Of a stretch of 30,755 nt of DNA, positions 22,913-30,755 are shown piece by piece. Each line of letters opens with the position of its first letter. Within the stretch, counting starts at the first letter, position 1. The position numbers were made by a program, and so were the translations under genes. Origin of the DNA: Chloroflexota bacterium (GTDB lineage Bacteria > Chloroflexota > Ktedonobacteria > Ktedonobacterales > Ktedonobacteraceae). The notes below the pieces were generated by a model. The model searched no databases and was not told the DNA's origin. It worked only from the letters and a program-made list of their open reading frames with translations. The stretch covers positions 1 through 30,755 of the forward strand of contig VBHI01000087.1 in the NCBI GenBank assembly GCA_005881495.1, written 5' to 3'.

Positions 22913-25216
22913 TTATTCCTGCAGCAGCGCTTCAAACTGCTTGCGATTGAGCTGCTCAAGTTCCATGAGCGTGTTAGCCAGCTTTTTCAGTTGATCGTCA
23001 TGTTCGCTCAACAATGTGCGCGCCATGGCGTACCCCTCTTTCAGGATACGCTGTACCTCCAGGTCGATCATGGAGGCCATCGTCGCACTATTGTTGGTGT
23101 TACGCATTGCAGGCATACCCATAGCAAACGCATGCTGACTCGGAAGCACATCATCCACATCACCCGCATCACCGCTATTCAGAATCAACCGGCCATCAGC
23201 ATCGACCAATAGCGAACGACCCTGCGCTGGCAGATCATCAATACCGCTTCGGCGCATATTGAGACTCATGCCGCCTGATTCGTAGTCGGCGAACACAACG
23301 CCGACTTGCTCACTCATGCCCCACCGCGTCACCATACGTCGGGCCAGGTCCGTCACAACCTGCAGATCGTTCTCGGCGCCAGTAGTAACACGCTCTGCGC
23401 CAAAGGTGAGTTCTTCGGCAACACGCCCTCCAAGGCCAACAGCTATTCGCGCCATTAATGTCTCGCGACTGTAGTTATAACGGTCTTCCTCCGCGGTGAA
23501 CTGGGTCACCCCCAGGCTTTGCCCGCGCGGCAGAATAGTAACGCGGTTGACGCTATCGGCCTCCGGCAAATGATAGGCAACCAGAGCATGTCCGGCTTCA
23601 TGATAGGCGGTGATATGACGATCTTTCTCGCTCATTACGATCCGTCGCAACGCTCCAAGTTGCACGCGCACAAGTGCATCCTCAAAACAGTCGTGGGTGA
23701 TATGCTCCAGGTCTTGACGCGCGGCACAGAGGGCCGCTTCGTTGACAAGGTTGGCCAGATCCGCCCCCGTCATACCAATGGTCAAACGCGACAGGCGCTC
23801 CAGCGATACATCCTCGTGTAAGGGTGTCAAACGTGTATGTACTTTGAGGATAGCTTCACGACCAACGCGATCAGGGTGTGACACCGTTACGTGTCGGTCG
23901 AAGCGCCCAGGACGTAAGAGCGCTTTATCCAGGATATCAACGCGGTTCGTTGCGGCAAGTACAACCACCGCCTTCCGCCCGTCAAAACCATCAAGTTCCA
24001 CCAGTAACTGATTGAGCGTTTGGTCTCGCTCATCGTTGCCTGCAATACGCATCGAACGCTTGCGACCTACTGCATCAATCTCATCGATAAAAATCACACA
24101 TGGAGCAGACTGGCGCGCCTGGTTGAAAAGATCGCGTACGCGACTTGCACCCACCCCTACAAACATCTCGACAAACTCCGAAGCGCTGATACTAAAAAAC
24201 GGTACTCCAGCCTCACCGGCCACCGCTTTTGCCAGCAGCGTTTTACCAGTTCCAGGCGGGCCCACCAGTAAGGCCCCACGAGGTATACGCGCACCCAGTC
24301 GATTAAAACGTTCAGGGCTGCGCAAAAACTGCACGATCTCTTCTAGTTCTGAACGTACTTCATCGATGCCGGCAACATCTGCAAATGTCACCGGCGGCTC
24401 CAGGCTGGCACGAACCTTGCCAGTAGATCCATTCAGTGTCTTCCCGGAAGAAGTATTTTTTTCGGATCCTACGCGAGTTTGAGGAGTTTCGGTTACACCT
24501 TCAAAGCGGCGAGCATGGCTCTTCCCTAGCTGATTCACACGGTCATCTAGAGGACGCATAGATCGCCTGGTGTTTCTGGGCGCCAGAATGAGGAGTAGCA
24601 CAATCCCAAAGAAAATCAGCGGGATAATTCGCCAAAACAGACTCATCCAGATGGGCGATTGCGGCACAGGAAGAGTATTAACTATCACATTTTTGCTCAA
24701 TAGCAATGACATTAAGCCTGCATCGCCACTGGCTGGCAATTGGGTGTAAACAGTGCGGGCCGGGTCGACAGGTGGATTTACGGTCATACTTGGCCAGGTT
24801 GAATAGCCTGCACCAACATAGCGACTCCAGGCTGCAAAGTCGGCCGCTTTATTGGAAGCGGTAGTTGTCGCTACTGGCGTCGCTATCGACCCATTATCCT
24901 GCGTTAAAGGAGCTGCTAACAAAACATTGATAGCATTACCTTGCAAAGTCACTGCCTGTACATTCCCCGCTTTCACCTGGTCCAGAAATGCACTATAGCT
25001 AATCGCAGTGACCCCGCTGGGGGCCGTATTACTTGGAGGAGCCTGTAATTGGCTGACTACGCCAAAAAGCAGGCCAACAAACAGAATGAGCAGGACACTG
25101 GTCAAGAGTATTTGTTTTTGCGTTTTGAGAAAATTTGCGACTTTTCGCCCATAATTTTGCACATCTGTATACCGTCGCCAGCGTGCTTTCAATTGGCGAC
25201 CACCGTTGCCGTCCAT
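22913..25216 (-). CDS. ftsH: ATP-dependent zinc metalloprotease FtsH
   Basis: 767 residues. Membrane-anchored AAA+ protease for quality control of membrane and regulatory proteins. Order: first membrane helix (about 35-54), an extracytoplasmic domain longer than usual with a Ser/Thr/Ala-rich insert ([18 protein letters not shown]), second helix (about 190-212), Walker A GPPGTGKT at 319, Walker [21 protein letters not shown], and the zinc site HEAGH at 539. The C-terminal part has an unusual insert (about 650-700; [20 protein letters not shown]). The ATG at 25216 has GAGGTG upstream; a TTG 17 codons earlier is less likely. It is monocistronic with a long structured leader. Confidence 0.96.
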   Translation of the reverse strand: MDGNGGRQLKARWRRYTDVQNYGRKVANFLKTQKQILLTSVLLILFVGLLFGVVSQLQAPPSNTAPSGVTAISYSAFLDQVKAGNVQAVTLQGNAINVLLAAPLTQDNGSIATPVATTTASNKAADFAAWSRYVGAGYSTWPSMTVNPPVDPARTVYTQLPASGDAGLMSLLLSKNVIVNTLPVPQSPIWMSLFWRIIPLIFFGIVLLLILAPRNTRRSMRPLDDRVNQLGKSHARRFEGVTETPQTRVGSEKNTSSGKTLNGSTGKVRASLEPPVTFADVAGIDEVRSELEEIVQFLRSPERFNRLGARIPRGALLVGPPGTGKTLLAKAVAGEAGVPFFSISASEFVEMFVGVGASRVRDLFNQARQSAPCVIFIDEIDAVGRKRSMRIAGNDERDQTLNQLLVELDGFDGRKAVVVLAATNRVDILDKALLRPGRFDRHVTVSHPDRVGREAILKVHTRLTPLHEDVSLERLSRLTIGMTGADLANLVNEAALCAARQDLEHITHDCFEDALVRVQLGALRRIVMSEKDRHITAYHEAGHALVAYHLPEADSVNRVTILPRGQSLGVTQFTAEEDRYNYSRETLMARIAVGLGGRVAEELTFGAERVTTGAENDLQVVTDLARRMVTRWGMSEQVGVVFADYESGGMSLNMRRSGIDDLPAQGRSLLVDADGRLILNSGDAGDVDDVLPSQHAFAMGMPAMRNTNNSATMASMIDLEVQRILKEGYAMARTLLSEHDDQLKKLANTLMELEQLNRKQFEALLQE

Positions 25217-25844
25217 GTGTTGTACACCTCGCCTGTAAAACCCGCACAGATCAGGATATCCTGGCAAGTCTTAAGTATTCAGCAGGAGTGATAACCTTCC
25301 GAGAGATCATCTCTCGGAAAGCCGGATCCCCCACATCTCTTTCTATCCTACAGAATTGAGTTCATTCTCCCATGGTCTCTTGAACTCCGAGCGGAGCGGG
25401 TTCATCCCCTTTGATTTCCCTTCACATCATTCCAACCAGGAGAATCCTTTTTCGTAATGCCTGCGATAAATGCAGGAAAAAGGCCATAAAACGATAATTA
25501 GCTAAGAATACAGGCGATTATTTCAGCGACGCCAGAAGACAGTGTACAACTATTTACGGCTCAAAATAAAATGTCGCCGTAATTTCAGTACTTTCTTCTT
25601 ATTATAACGGCTATATCAATATGTATCTAGGTGATACATCACATTTCAGAATATATATTGAACGAATAAAAGACGTCCCAGGTTACGGCCTATGGGTCAG
25701 TTTTCTGTCAAACAGTAAGCAATCCTCTGACTAGAGAACGCTACCCAATCCATTTTGTAGGATATCTATATCTATGAATACGTGGTGAGTAACACCAAAA
25801 GATACATACCTGAACAACACCACCATGTACATGATACAATCACT
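25217..25844 (-). other. ftsH upstream region: structured leader and AT-rich spacer
   Basis: No gene is seen in these 628 bp. The ftsH-proximal part holds a perfect palindrome (25297-25319, arms TTCCGAGAGAT and its complement, one central base). Next come two competing pairings: GAGTTCA at 25358-25364 with TGAACTC at 25381-25387, and CTCCG at 25385-25389 with CGGAG at 25392-25396. A further hairpin lies at 25446-25483 (CCTTTTT/AAAAAGG outside CCTGC/GCAGG). From about 25484 to 25844 the sequence is AT-rich with no clear promoter. The palindrome, 80 bp before the start codon, could be an operator or an RNA hairpin. Confidence 0.45.
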
Positions 25845-25990
25845 GTGACTACTCCCCCGGCTAAAGCACGGGGGCTTCTAGGGCCAAGCCCAGGCTGTGT
25901 AGCCCCACAGCACAAATGTTTCTGGCAGCATTCAGATCACGATCTAGCTCAAGGAGGCAACAGGGACAATGATAGGTACGCTCACTCAAG
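25825..25990 (-). ncRNA. Candidate omega RNA (reRNA) of the TnpB element
   Basis: In IS200/IS605 elements the TnpB guide RNA comes from the 3' end of tnpB through the right end, followed by the flanking DNA as guide. Here the tnpB stop runs into a hairpin (CCCCCG pairing with CGGGGG, loop TGCTTTAGC) and the element end GGAGTAGTCAC at 25845. The guide would be the next bases on the minus strand, AGTGATTGTATCATGTACAT. The 5' limit is a guess based on known systems. Confidence 0.4.
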
Positions 25991-27105
25991 GGCATGAATT
26001 GCCGGTGGTGGCACCTGCTGCAATCTTGCGAGGTGTAGGCCGGATTGACTTTGATGAACTGTCTGCCAGCTTCTTCCGCTTTGCAGGACAGTTGCGCAAA
26101 GAAGGCCGCCCACGAGGCATCTGCAATGCTTTTGGCCAGACAATGATTATGCAGCATTCGCTTGACCTGCAAATCTTCCACGCAGATCACCCCAAAACGG
26201 TCAACAATCTGCCGACTCTCTTGATGGGTGAAATTGTCCCGTTTGAAGGCAATCCGCTCATGGACTCTCGCAATCACCTTCCGATGCTTGCGGCGTTCAG
26301 CTGTGCCTTGGGCCAGTTTGGCGAGTTTCCTCTGTCCCTTTGCCAATGCCTTTTGTTCCTTGCGGAAAAACCTGGGGTTCTCAATTGCTTCGGCATTGGA
26401 AAGGGTGGCAAAGGTTTTGAGCCCAACATCAATCCCCACCGGGGTAGAGGTTTCTGGCAGTCTTTCAGGCTCACACTCCACCGAGAAGGAGACATACCAT
26501 TTGCCTGTCGAGGAACGCTGTACCGTACAGGTTTTCACCTTCCCCCTGATCGGGCGATGATAGACCATGTGGAGACTGCCAATTTTCGAGAGACAGACCC
26601 GTTCATCATGGGTGATGCTAAAGCCACTTTGGGGGAAGGTGAACGAGTCATAGCGGCCAGAGCCCTTGAAACGGGGAAAGCCGGGTTCCTTAGCCTGTTC
26701 TCGCACTCTGCGAAAGAAGGCCTTGAAGGCCAGATCGACACGCACGGCCACATTTTGCAACACCTGGGAATGCACATCCTTCAAAGCGGGATGCGCTGCT
26801 TTCAGGATCGAGAAGGTTGCTTGTTGCTCATACAGCGTCAACGACTTCCCCTCTTGCTCATACGCATGCTTGCGGCTGGCAAGCAAGTGATTATAGAGCC
26901 AGCGACACTCTTCCAGGGTTTCGTTGAGCCTGACAACTTGCTTTTTTGTGGGGAAAATCCGATACTGAAACATTTTAAGCATAGTCAGATTCTTGCACAG
27001 AGTAGTACAGATGTCAATAAGCAAGGGATACCCATCCCAAGCTCCATAAAAGGTAGGGCTCTTCATCCCCGCCATGAATGGACGAGGCTTTCTAGCCCGT
27101 TCACT
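25845..27105 (-). mobile_element. IS200/IS605-type element with tnpB only (IS1341-like group)
   Basis: It contains one tnpB gene and no Y1 transposase tnpA, so it depends on TnpA supplied in trans. The right end is the hairpin plus GTCAC at 25845. At the left end an imperfect hairpin (27067-27087) lies inside the likely boundary at 27105. The bases just outside read TTTAC on the minus strand, like the TTAC target of IS608. Boundaries are inferred from this pattern. Confidence 0.7.
25861..26982 (-). CDS. tnpB: RNA-guided nuclease TnpB
   Basis: 373 residues from the ATG at 26982 (MLKMFQYRIFPTKKQVVRLN, the usual start); an ATG three codons later and an open extension upstream exist. The N-terminal helical part is followed by the RuvC-like nuclease with Asp in GIDVGLKTFATLS, Glu in VICVEDLQVKRML and Asp in LDRDLNAARNI. 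The zinc finger lies between them (CSRCHHR and YHCPCC). All catalytic and zinc ligands are present, so it is probably active. TnpB cuts DNA next to a target-adjacent motif guided by omega RNA and helps retain the element. The stop lies within the right-end hairpin. Confidence 0.93.
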   Translation of the reverse strand: MLKMFQYRIFPTKKQVVRLNETLEECRWLYNHLLASRKHAYEQEGKSLTLYEQQATFSILKAAHPALKDVHSQVLQNVAVRVDLAFKAFFRRVREQAKEPGFPRFKGSGRYDSFTFPQSGFSITHDERVCLSKIGSLHMVYHRPIRGKVKTCTVQRSSTGKWYVSFSVECEPERLPETSTPVGIDVGLKTFATLSNAEAIENPRFFRKEQKALAKGQRKLAKLAQGTAERRKHRKVIARVHERIAFKRDNFTHQESRQIVDRFGVICVEDLQVKRMLHNHCLAKSIADASWAAFFAQLSCKAEEAGRQFIKVNPAYTSQDCSRCHHRQFMPLSERTYHCPCCLLELDRDLNAARNICAVGLHSLGLALEAPVL

Positions 27106-27194
27106 GTAAAGTATACTGCCCTGTTAGTTTAGATATCTCCACATTTTTCCTCCAAAAGAAGGGAGGACATTTGTAGTAAAGGACTGAAAGGTCA

Positions 27195-28184
27195 ATGAAA
27201 GCTATTCGTATCAACGAAACTGGTAGCCCAGAAGTCATGCACCTGGAAGAGATCGAATCACCCACGCCAAAAGAAGGCCAGATACTCATCAAAGTGGCAG
27301 CCGCAGGCATCAACTTCGCAGACCTCGCCCAACGCCAGGGAGCATATTTAACGCGCACACAAACACCCATGACCCTGGGATTTGAGTTCGCCGGCACCGT
27401 CGCAGCTCTTGGTCCAGGTGTAACCACTCCAGCAGTAGGCACTCGCGTCGTCGCCTTTGGTGAAGGAGCTTATGCGGAATATGCCCTTGCCCAGGCAGCA
27501 ACCACCGTCCCCATTCCTCCCAATCTCGATTTTACCCATGCCGCAGCCTTACCCGTACAGGGTATCACAGCCTACCAGTTATTGCGCGAGTCAGCACAAA
27601 TTCAACCAGGAGAAACCGTGCTAGTTCATGCCTCAGCAGGGGGAGTTGGTACACTCGCGGTACAACTTGCCCACTTGATGGGAGCTGGCACCGTCATTGG
27701 CACAGCCAGTAATGCCAGCAAACTTGAACTCGCACGCCGCCTGGGAGCCGATGTCGCTATCAATTATACGGAAGAGAACTGGGCTGAACAGGTGAATCAC
27801 GCCACCGGAGGTCATGGAGCCGACATTATCCTGGAAATGGTCGGCGGCCAGATCGCTGAGCAAAGCCTGCAATGTCTGGCCCCATTTGGGCGCATGGTCA
27901 TTTATGGGGCCACCAGTGGCCAGATAGCACAGTTCACCGGTATTCAATTGATGTACAAAAATCAGGCAATTATTGGCTACTGGCTGAATTCACAGTTGCG
28001 CCGCACAGACCGCATTACCCGAGCTGTCATGGATTTGATGCAGTATTTCATCAGTGGCAAATTGGAGATTGTCGTTGGCCAGACCTTCCCTCTTGCCCAG
28101 GCTGCGGAGGCACATAGTGCCATCGCAGAACGCAAAACAATGGGAAAAGTAGTCCTGATGTTAAAGGCTCACCTACCTGGGTGA
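27195..28184 (+). CDS. Zinc-independent NADPH:quinone oxidoreductase (MDR superfamily)
   Basis: 329 residues. N-terminal GroES-like domain (MKAIRINETGSPEVMHLEEI, AAAGINFADLAQRQGAY, LGFEFAGTVAALGPGV) and Rossmann domain with the NADP motif VHASAGGVGTLAVQLAHLMG (AxxGGVG). The zinc ligands of alcohol dehydrogenases are absent, as in QOR/zeta-crystallin proteins. It should reduce quinones or enone-like substrates with NADPH in the cytoplasm. ATG 27195 follows AAAGGACTGAAAGGTCA. Its TGA overlaps the GTG start of the next gene, so the two are translated together. It lies 90 bp from the edge of the TnpB element, which may have displaced its original promoter. Confidence 0.92.
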   Translation: MKAIRINETGSPEVMHLEEIESPTPKEGQILIKVAAAGINFADLAQRQGAYLTRTQTPMTLGFEFAGTVAALGPGVTTPAVGTRVVAFGEGAYAEYALAQAATTVPIPPNLDFTHAAALPVQGITAYQLLRESAQIQPGETVLVHASAGGVGTLAVQLAHLMGAGTVIGTASNASKLELARRLGADVAINYTEENWAEQVNHATGGHGADIILEMVGGQIAEQSLQCLAPFGRMVIYGATSGQIAQFTGIQLMYKNQAIIGYWLNSQLRRTDRITRAVMDLMQYFISGKLEIVVGQTFPLAQAAEAHSAIAERKTMGKVVLMLKAHLPG

Positions 28185-29419
28185 CCGATGTCGTACCAGA
28201 TACCCATGCTCGCGAAGGCAGAATCATCGCGGAGAGCAATCCGGCCAGAACGATTGAACTGCTGTTAGAAGATCTCGCCGCACATGGACTGTTATATCAA
28301 AACTTCCCTGAAGATCCTGCTGCTCGTATAACATTGCACAATGCGGCCCCGTTGCGCCAGGGCAATTCCCTGCGCGGAGCGCTCACGGGAAGAGCGGTCT
28401 GGGTTGTCGCCGAACTAGAGCAAAATACTATTCGCCATATTACCCTCGAATTGCTCGGTAAGGGCAACGAGTTAGCAGCGGCAATCCAGGGTGAACTCGC
28501 GGCCATACTGATCGGCGGACCACGCGCAGCAAGCGTAGCCCACCACTTACCCGCTCTGGCAGCCTATGGCGCCGAGCGAATCTATATGGCAGCAGACCCT
28601 GCTCTCGAACACTATACTACTGAAGGATATACCGCCGTGCTCGTACGGGCCATTCAAACGTACGCTCCATCCATTGTACTCCTTGGCTCAACCGCAGATG
28701 GACGCGACCTGGCCCCCCGCGTAGCAGCTCGGCTCAATCTCGGCCTGACCGGCGATTGTATTGATCTCGCGATTGATGAACAGCACCGCCTGGTACAATA
28801 CAAACCGGCCTTTGGCGGCAGCATCATCTCATTTATCCTCTCAAACACAACACCTGCTATGGCAACACTCCGCCCTGGAATGCTCCATGCCGCTCAACCA
28901 GACTTCGCACGCACAGCGGACATCATACCATTACCAACAGATCATATAGCAGAGCAGATTCGCACGACTATTGTGGAGAGAACGTACAGAGATACTGGAG
29001 TGGCCGAGCTTGAATCGGCAAAGATTATTCTAGGCGTCGGCATGGGAATGGGCGCACCAGCAGCATACGCACCGCTGCGTCAACTGGCTCATCTACTGCA
29101 TGCGGCCATCGGTGCAACACGCAATGTCACCGACCAGGGCTGGCTTCCCAAACAAATACAGATCGGCTTGACAGGGCGCGCCATAGCTCCCCGTCTGTAT
29201 CTCGCGCTCGGCATCCGCGGCGCCGCAGAGCATATCGCGGGTATTCGTAAGGCCGGCTATATCGTCTCAATCAACAAAAACAAGCGCGCACCCATTTTCC
29301 GTCATTCCAACCTCGCCGTCGTCGGTGACGTCCATGAATTATTGCCCATCCTGATCGCGCGCCTGGAAGAAATGGGCTTTGACAACCTCCCATCTCCCAA
29401 CAACTACGCTAGCGAATAA
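28181..29419 (+). CDS. etfA: Electron transfer flavoprotein alpha subunit (FixB/EtfA)
   Basis: 412 residues. The central part starts as a normal EtfA (AVWVVAELEQNTIRHITLEL) and has LLGSTADGRDLAPRVAARL. The C-terminal FAD domain has VGMGMGAP, GWLPKQIQIGLTGRAIAPRL, the ETF-alpha signature LYLALGIRGAAEHIAGIRKA, and VSINKNKRAPIF. About 80 residues precede the usual start (NPARTIELLLEDLAAHGLLY and onward), an extension I do not recognise. The GTG at 28181 overlaps the upstream stop (GTGA) and lacks a strong ribosome binding site. ETF carries electrons from acyl-CoA dehydrogenases to the quinone pool. No beta subunit gene is adjacent, which is unusual. Confidence 0.9.
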   Translation: MTDVVPDTHAREGRIIAESNPARTIELLLEDLAAHGLLYQNFPEDPAARITLHNAAPLRQGNSLRGALTGRAVWVVAELEQNTIRHITLELLGKGNELAAAIQGELAAILIGGPRAASVAHHLPALAAYGAERIYMAADPALEHYTTEGYTAVLVRAIQTYAPSIVLLGSTADGRDLAPRVAARLNLGLTGDCIDLAIDEQHRLVQYKPAFGGSIISFILSNTTPAMATLRPGMLHAAQPDFARTADIIPLPTDHIAEQIRTTIVERTYRDTGVAELESAKIILGVGMGMGAPAAYAPLRQLAHLLHAAIGATRNVTDQGWLPKQIQIGLTGRAIAPRLYLALGIRGAAEHIAGIRKAGYIVSINKNKRAPIFRHSNLAVVGDVHELLPILIARLEEMGFDNLPSPNNYASE

Positions 29420-29484
29420 ACATTTCTGTCATAATAGAGAATCATACACCTTATTGGCCTCACCCATCTCGATCACACCCACCC

Positions 29485-30755
29485 CTACTTCACACCCCGC
29501 ATACTTAACTGCACACGCCCGCGCTGCAAATCGACTTTAAGCACACGCACCTGCACAACCTGCCCAACGGCCACAACGGCGAGCGGATCTCTAACGAAGC
29601 GGTCGGCCATCTCCGAGACATGCACCAGCCCATCTTGCTTCACGCCAATATCAACAAATGCCCCAAAGTCCACCACGTTACGCACCGTCCCCTGCAATAT
29701 CATGCCCGTCTGCAAATCTTCGATCTTGAGCACATCGTGGCGCAAGATGGGCAGGGGAAGAGCGTCACGAGGGTCAAGCCCCGGCTTCTCCAGGTTCTCC
29801 AGGATATCGTTGAGCGTGGGGAGACCAACCCCCACTTTCTTCGCGATATCATCCCAGGCAGTCTGGTCACCAGAGCTATACCCCTGAGCATTAATGCCAT
29901 CACGGCGACGACCCCTGCCGCCAGAGCTGCCCTGAAGTTTGATGAATTGACGGAACTGGGCGACCCGCTCGGCGGGTTTCATCGTCTTGCCATCCCTGCT
30001 CGCCGGCAGCATCCCCAATAAAGAGCGCGTAGCCGTATAACTTTCCGGGTGAATAAAGGTGTTGTCCAGTGGCTCAACACCATTGGCAACTTTGAGAAAA
30101 CCGGCCGCTTGCACAAACGCAGCTGGACCTAACCCTGACACTTTGTGTAAATCTTCTCGCGACTTGAACGGACCATGTTGCTCGCGATAGCTAACAATAG
30201 CATTCGCAACACGGCTATTGATACCGGATACATGTTTGAGCAGGGCGGCAGAGGCAGAATTGACCTCGACACCCGCGAAGTTGACACAGGATACCACAAC
30301 CCGCTCAAGCATCGCGGCCAGTTCCTTCTGATCGACATCGTGCTGATACAAACCCACTCCGACAGCCTTCGGATCAATCTTGACGAGTTCGGCCAGTGGA
30401 TCTTGCAAACGCCGTGCGATCGAAATGGTCCCGCGCTGTGTAGCATCGAGCGTGGGAAACTCCTGGCGAGCAATCTCTGACGCGGAATAGACCGAGGCTC
30501 CCGCCTCGTTGACGATGACATAGCCAATCTTTCCGCTCTCCCCACTCTCCCCACTCTCCCTACTCTCTCTACCTTCCTCTTCAAGCTCGCGTATCAAACC
30601 CGCGACCATCTGCTCGGTCTCTCGTGAGGCCGTGCCATTGCCTATCGCGATCACACTGATACCATATTGTGTGAGTAACCTGCGCAAGGTCCCCCGCGCC
30701 TTCTCTGACTGGAACAGGTACAGCGTGTCAGAGTCGAGATATTTGCCAGTCTCAT
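29485..30755 (-). CDS. tex: Tex-like S1 RNA-binding transcription accessory protein (5' end outside the window)
   Basis: 423 residues are visible and the frame is open to the window edge, so the start lies beyond 30755. Order: RNase H-like YqgF domain (VIAIGNGTASRETEQMV, YVIVNEAGASVYSASEIA), double helix-hairpin-helix (SGINSRVANAIVSYREQHGP, SGLGPAAFVQAAGFLKV), linker with SGGRGRRRDG, and a C-terminal S1 domain (GTVRNVVDFGAFVDIGVKQD, LVHVSEMADRFV, VQLSMRGVK). Tex binds RNA and affects transcription and toxin or stress gene expression in bacteria. A short in-frame repeat (RESRESGESGESG) interrupts the YqgF domain. The gene converges with etfA; no hairpin is clear in the 65-bp gap. Confidence 0.95.
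   Translation of the reverse strand, partial: ETGKYLDSDTLYLFQSEKARGTLRRLLTQYGISVIAIGNGTASRETEQMVAGLIRELEEEGRESRESGESGESGKIGYVIVNEAGASVYSASEIARQEFPTLDATQRGTISIARRLQDPLAELVKIDPKAVGVGLYQHDVDQKELAAMLERVVVSCVNFAGVEVNSASAALLKHVSGINSRVANAIVSYREQHGPFKSREDLHKVSGLGPAAFVQAAGFLKVANGVEPLDNTFIHPESYTATRSLLGMLPASRDGKTMKPAERVAQFRQFIKLQGSSGGRGRRRDGINAQGYSSGDQTAWDDIAKKVGVGLPTLNDILENLEKPGLDPRDALPLPILRHDVLKIEDLQTGMILQGTVRNVVDFGAFVDIGVKQDGLVHVSEMADRFVRDPLAVVAVGQVVQVRVLKVDLQRGRVQLSMRGVK

Noticed and set aside
25341..25420. T-box or other known riboswitch in the ftsH leader
   Set aside because: No T-box core (GGTGGNACCGCG-like) or other recognised riboswitch motif; only generic hairpins are visible.
25969..27132. 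A 387-codon plus-strand frame opposite tnpB
   Set aside because: It is the antisense shadow of tnpB; the minus-strand protein has all TnpB motifs and the plus-strand translation has none.

Overview
The gene content suggests a Ktedonobacteria-type chromosome (Chloroflexota). The hints are eukaryotic-like Ser/Thr kinases fused to extracytoplasmic domains, a diverged FtsH, several transposable elements and short GC-rich palindromic intergenic repeats. This assignment is inference; no rRNA or other marker gene is present.

Layout. 2-478 is the C-terminal end of a gene that starts before the window. 506-5596 is a 5.1 kb transposon of the Tn552/Tn5053 type. It has about 50-bp inverted repeats, a DDE transposase, an AAA ATPase partner broken by two frameshifts, and a serine resolvase. 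Its cargo is a TetR regulator plus a TcmP-like O-methyltransferase behind a near-consensus promoter, and two resolvase-type dyads flank that cargo. 5905-9933 holds small adaptive genes: an AAC(6')-like GNAT acetyltransferase, an Lrp/AsnC regulator, a hicBA toxin-antitoxin pair, an MFS drug exporter and a DUF2442 protein. A DUF4160 remnant lies beside the DUF2442 gene. The exporter mRNA leader has an upstream ORF and a perfect 12-bp pairing that would hide the exporter's ribosome binding site, which looks like translational attenuation. 10025-11975 encodes archease and the RNA ligase RtcB.

12064-20867 (minus strand) has a cystathionine beta-synthase-like gene with an out-of-frame core deletion, then three paralogous single-pass membrane proteins. 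Each of the three has a different or damaged cytoplasmic half (a kinase lacking its activation segment, a non-kinase alpha/beta domain, an intact kinase). All share the same baseplate-J-like extracytoplasmic domain with a vicinal Cys-Cys. This cluster is the strongest candidate here for an undescribed signalling system.

21071-25216 encodes ATP-dependent PEP carboxykinase and FtsH, separated by a strong terminator. A TnpB-only IS200/IS605-type element (about 25845-27105) lies upstream of the ftsH leader. On the plus strand follow an NADPH:quinone-reductase-like gene translationally coupled to an electron-transfer flavoprotein alpha subunit gene. The window ends inside a convergent tex gene.

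Three genes in this window (transposon ATPase, cbs, first kinase) are out of frame. Either the region is decaying or the assembly has local errors; read-level checking would decide.
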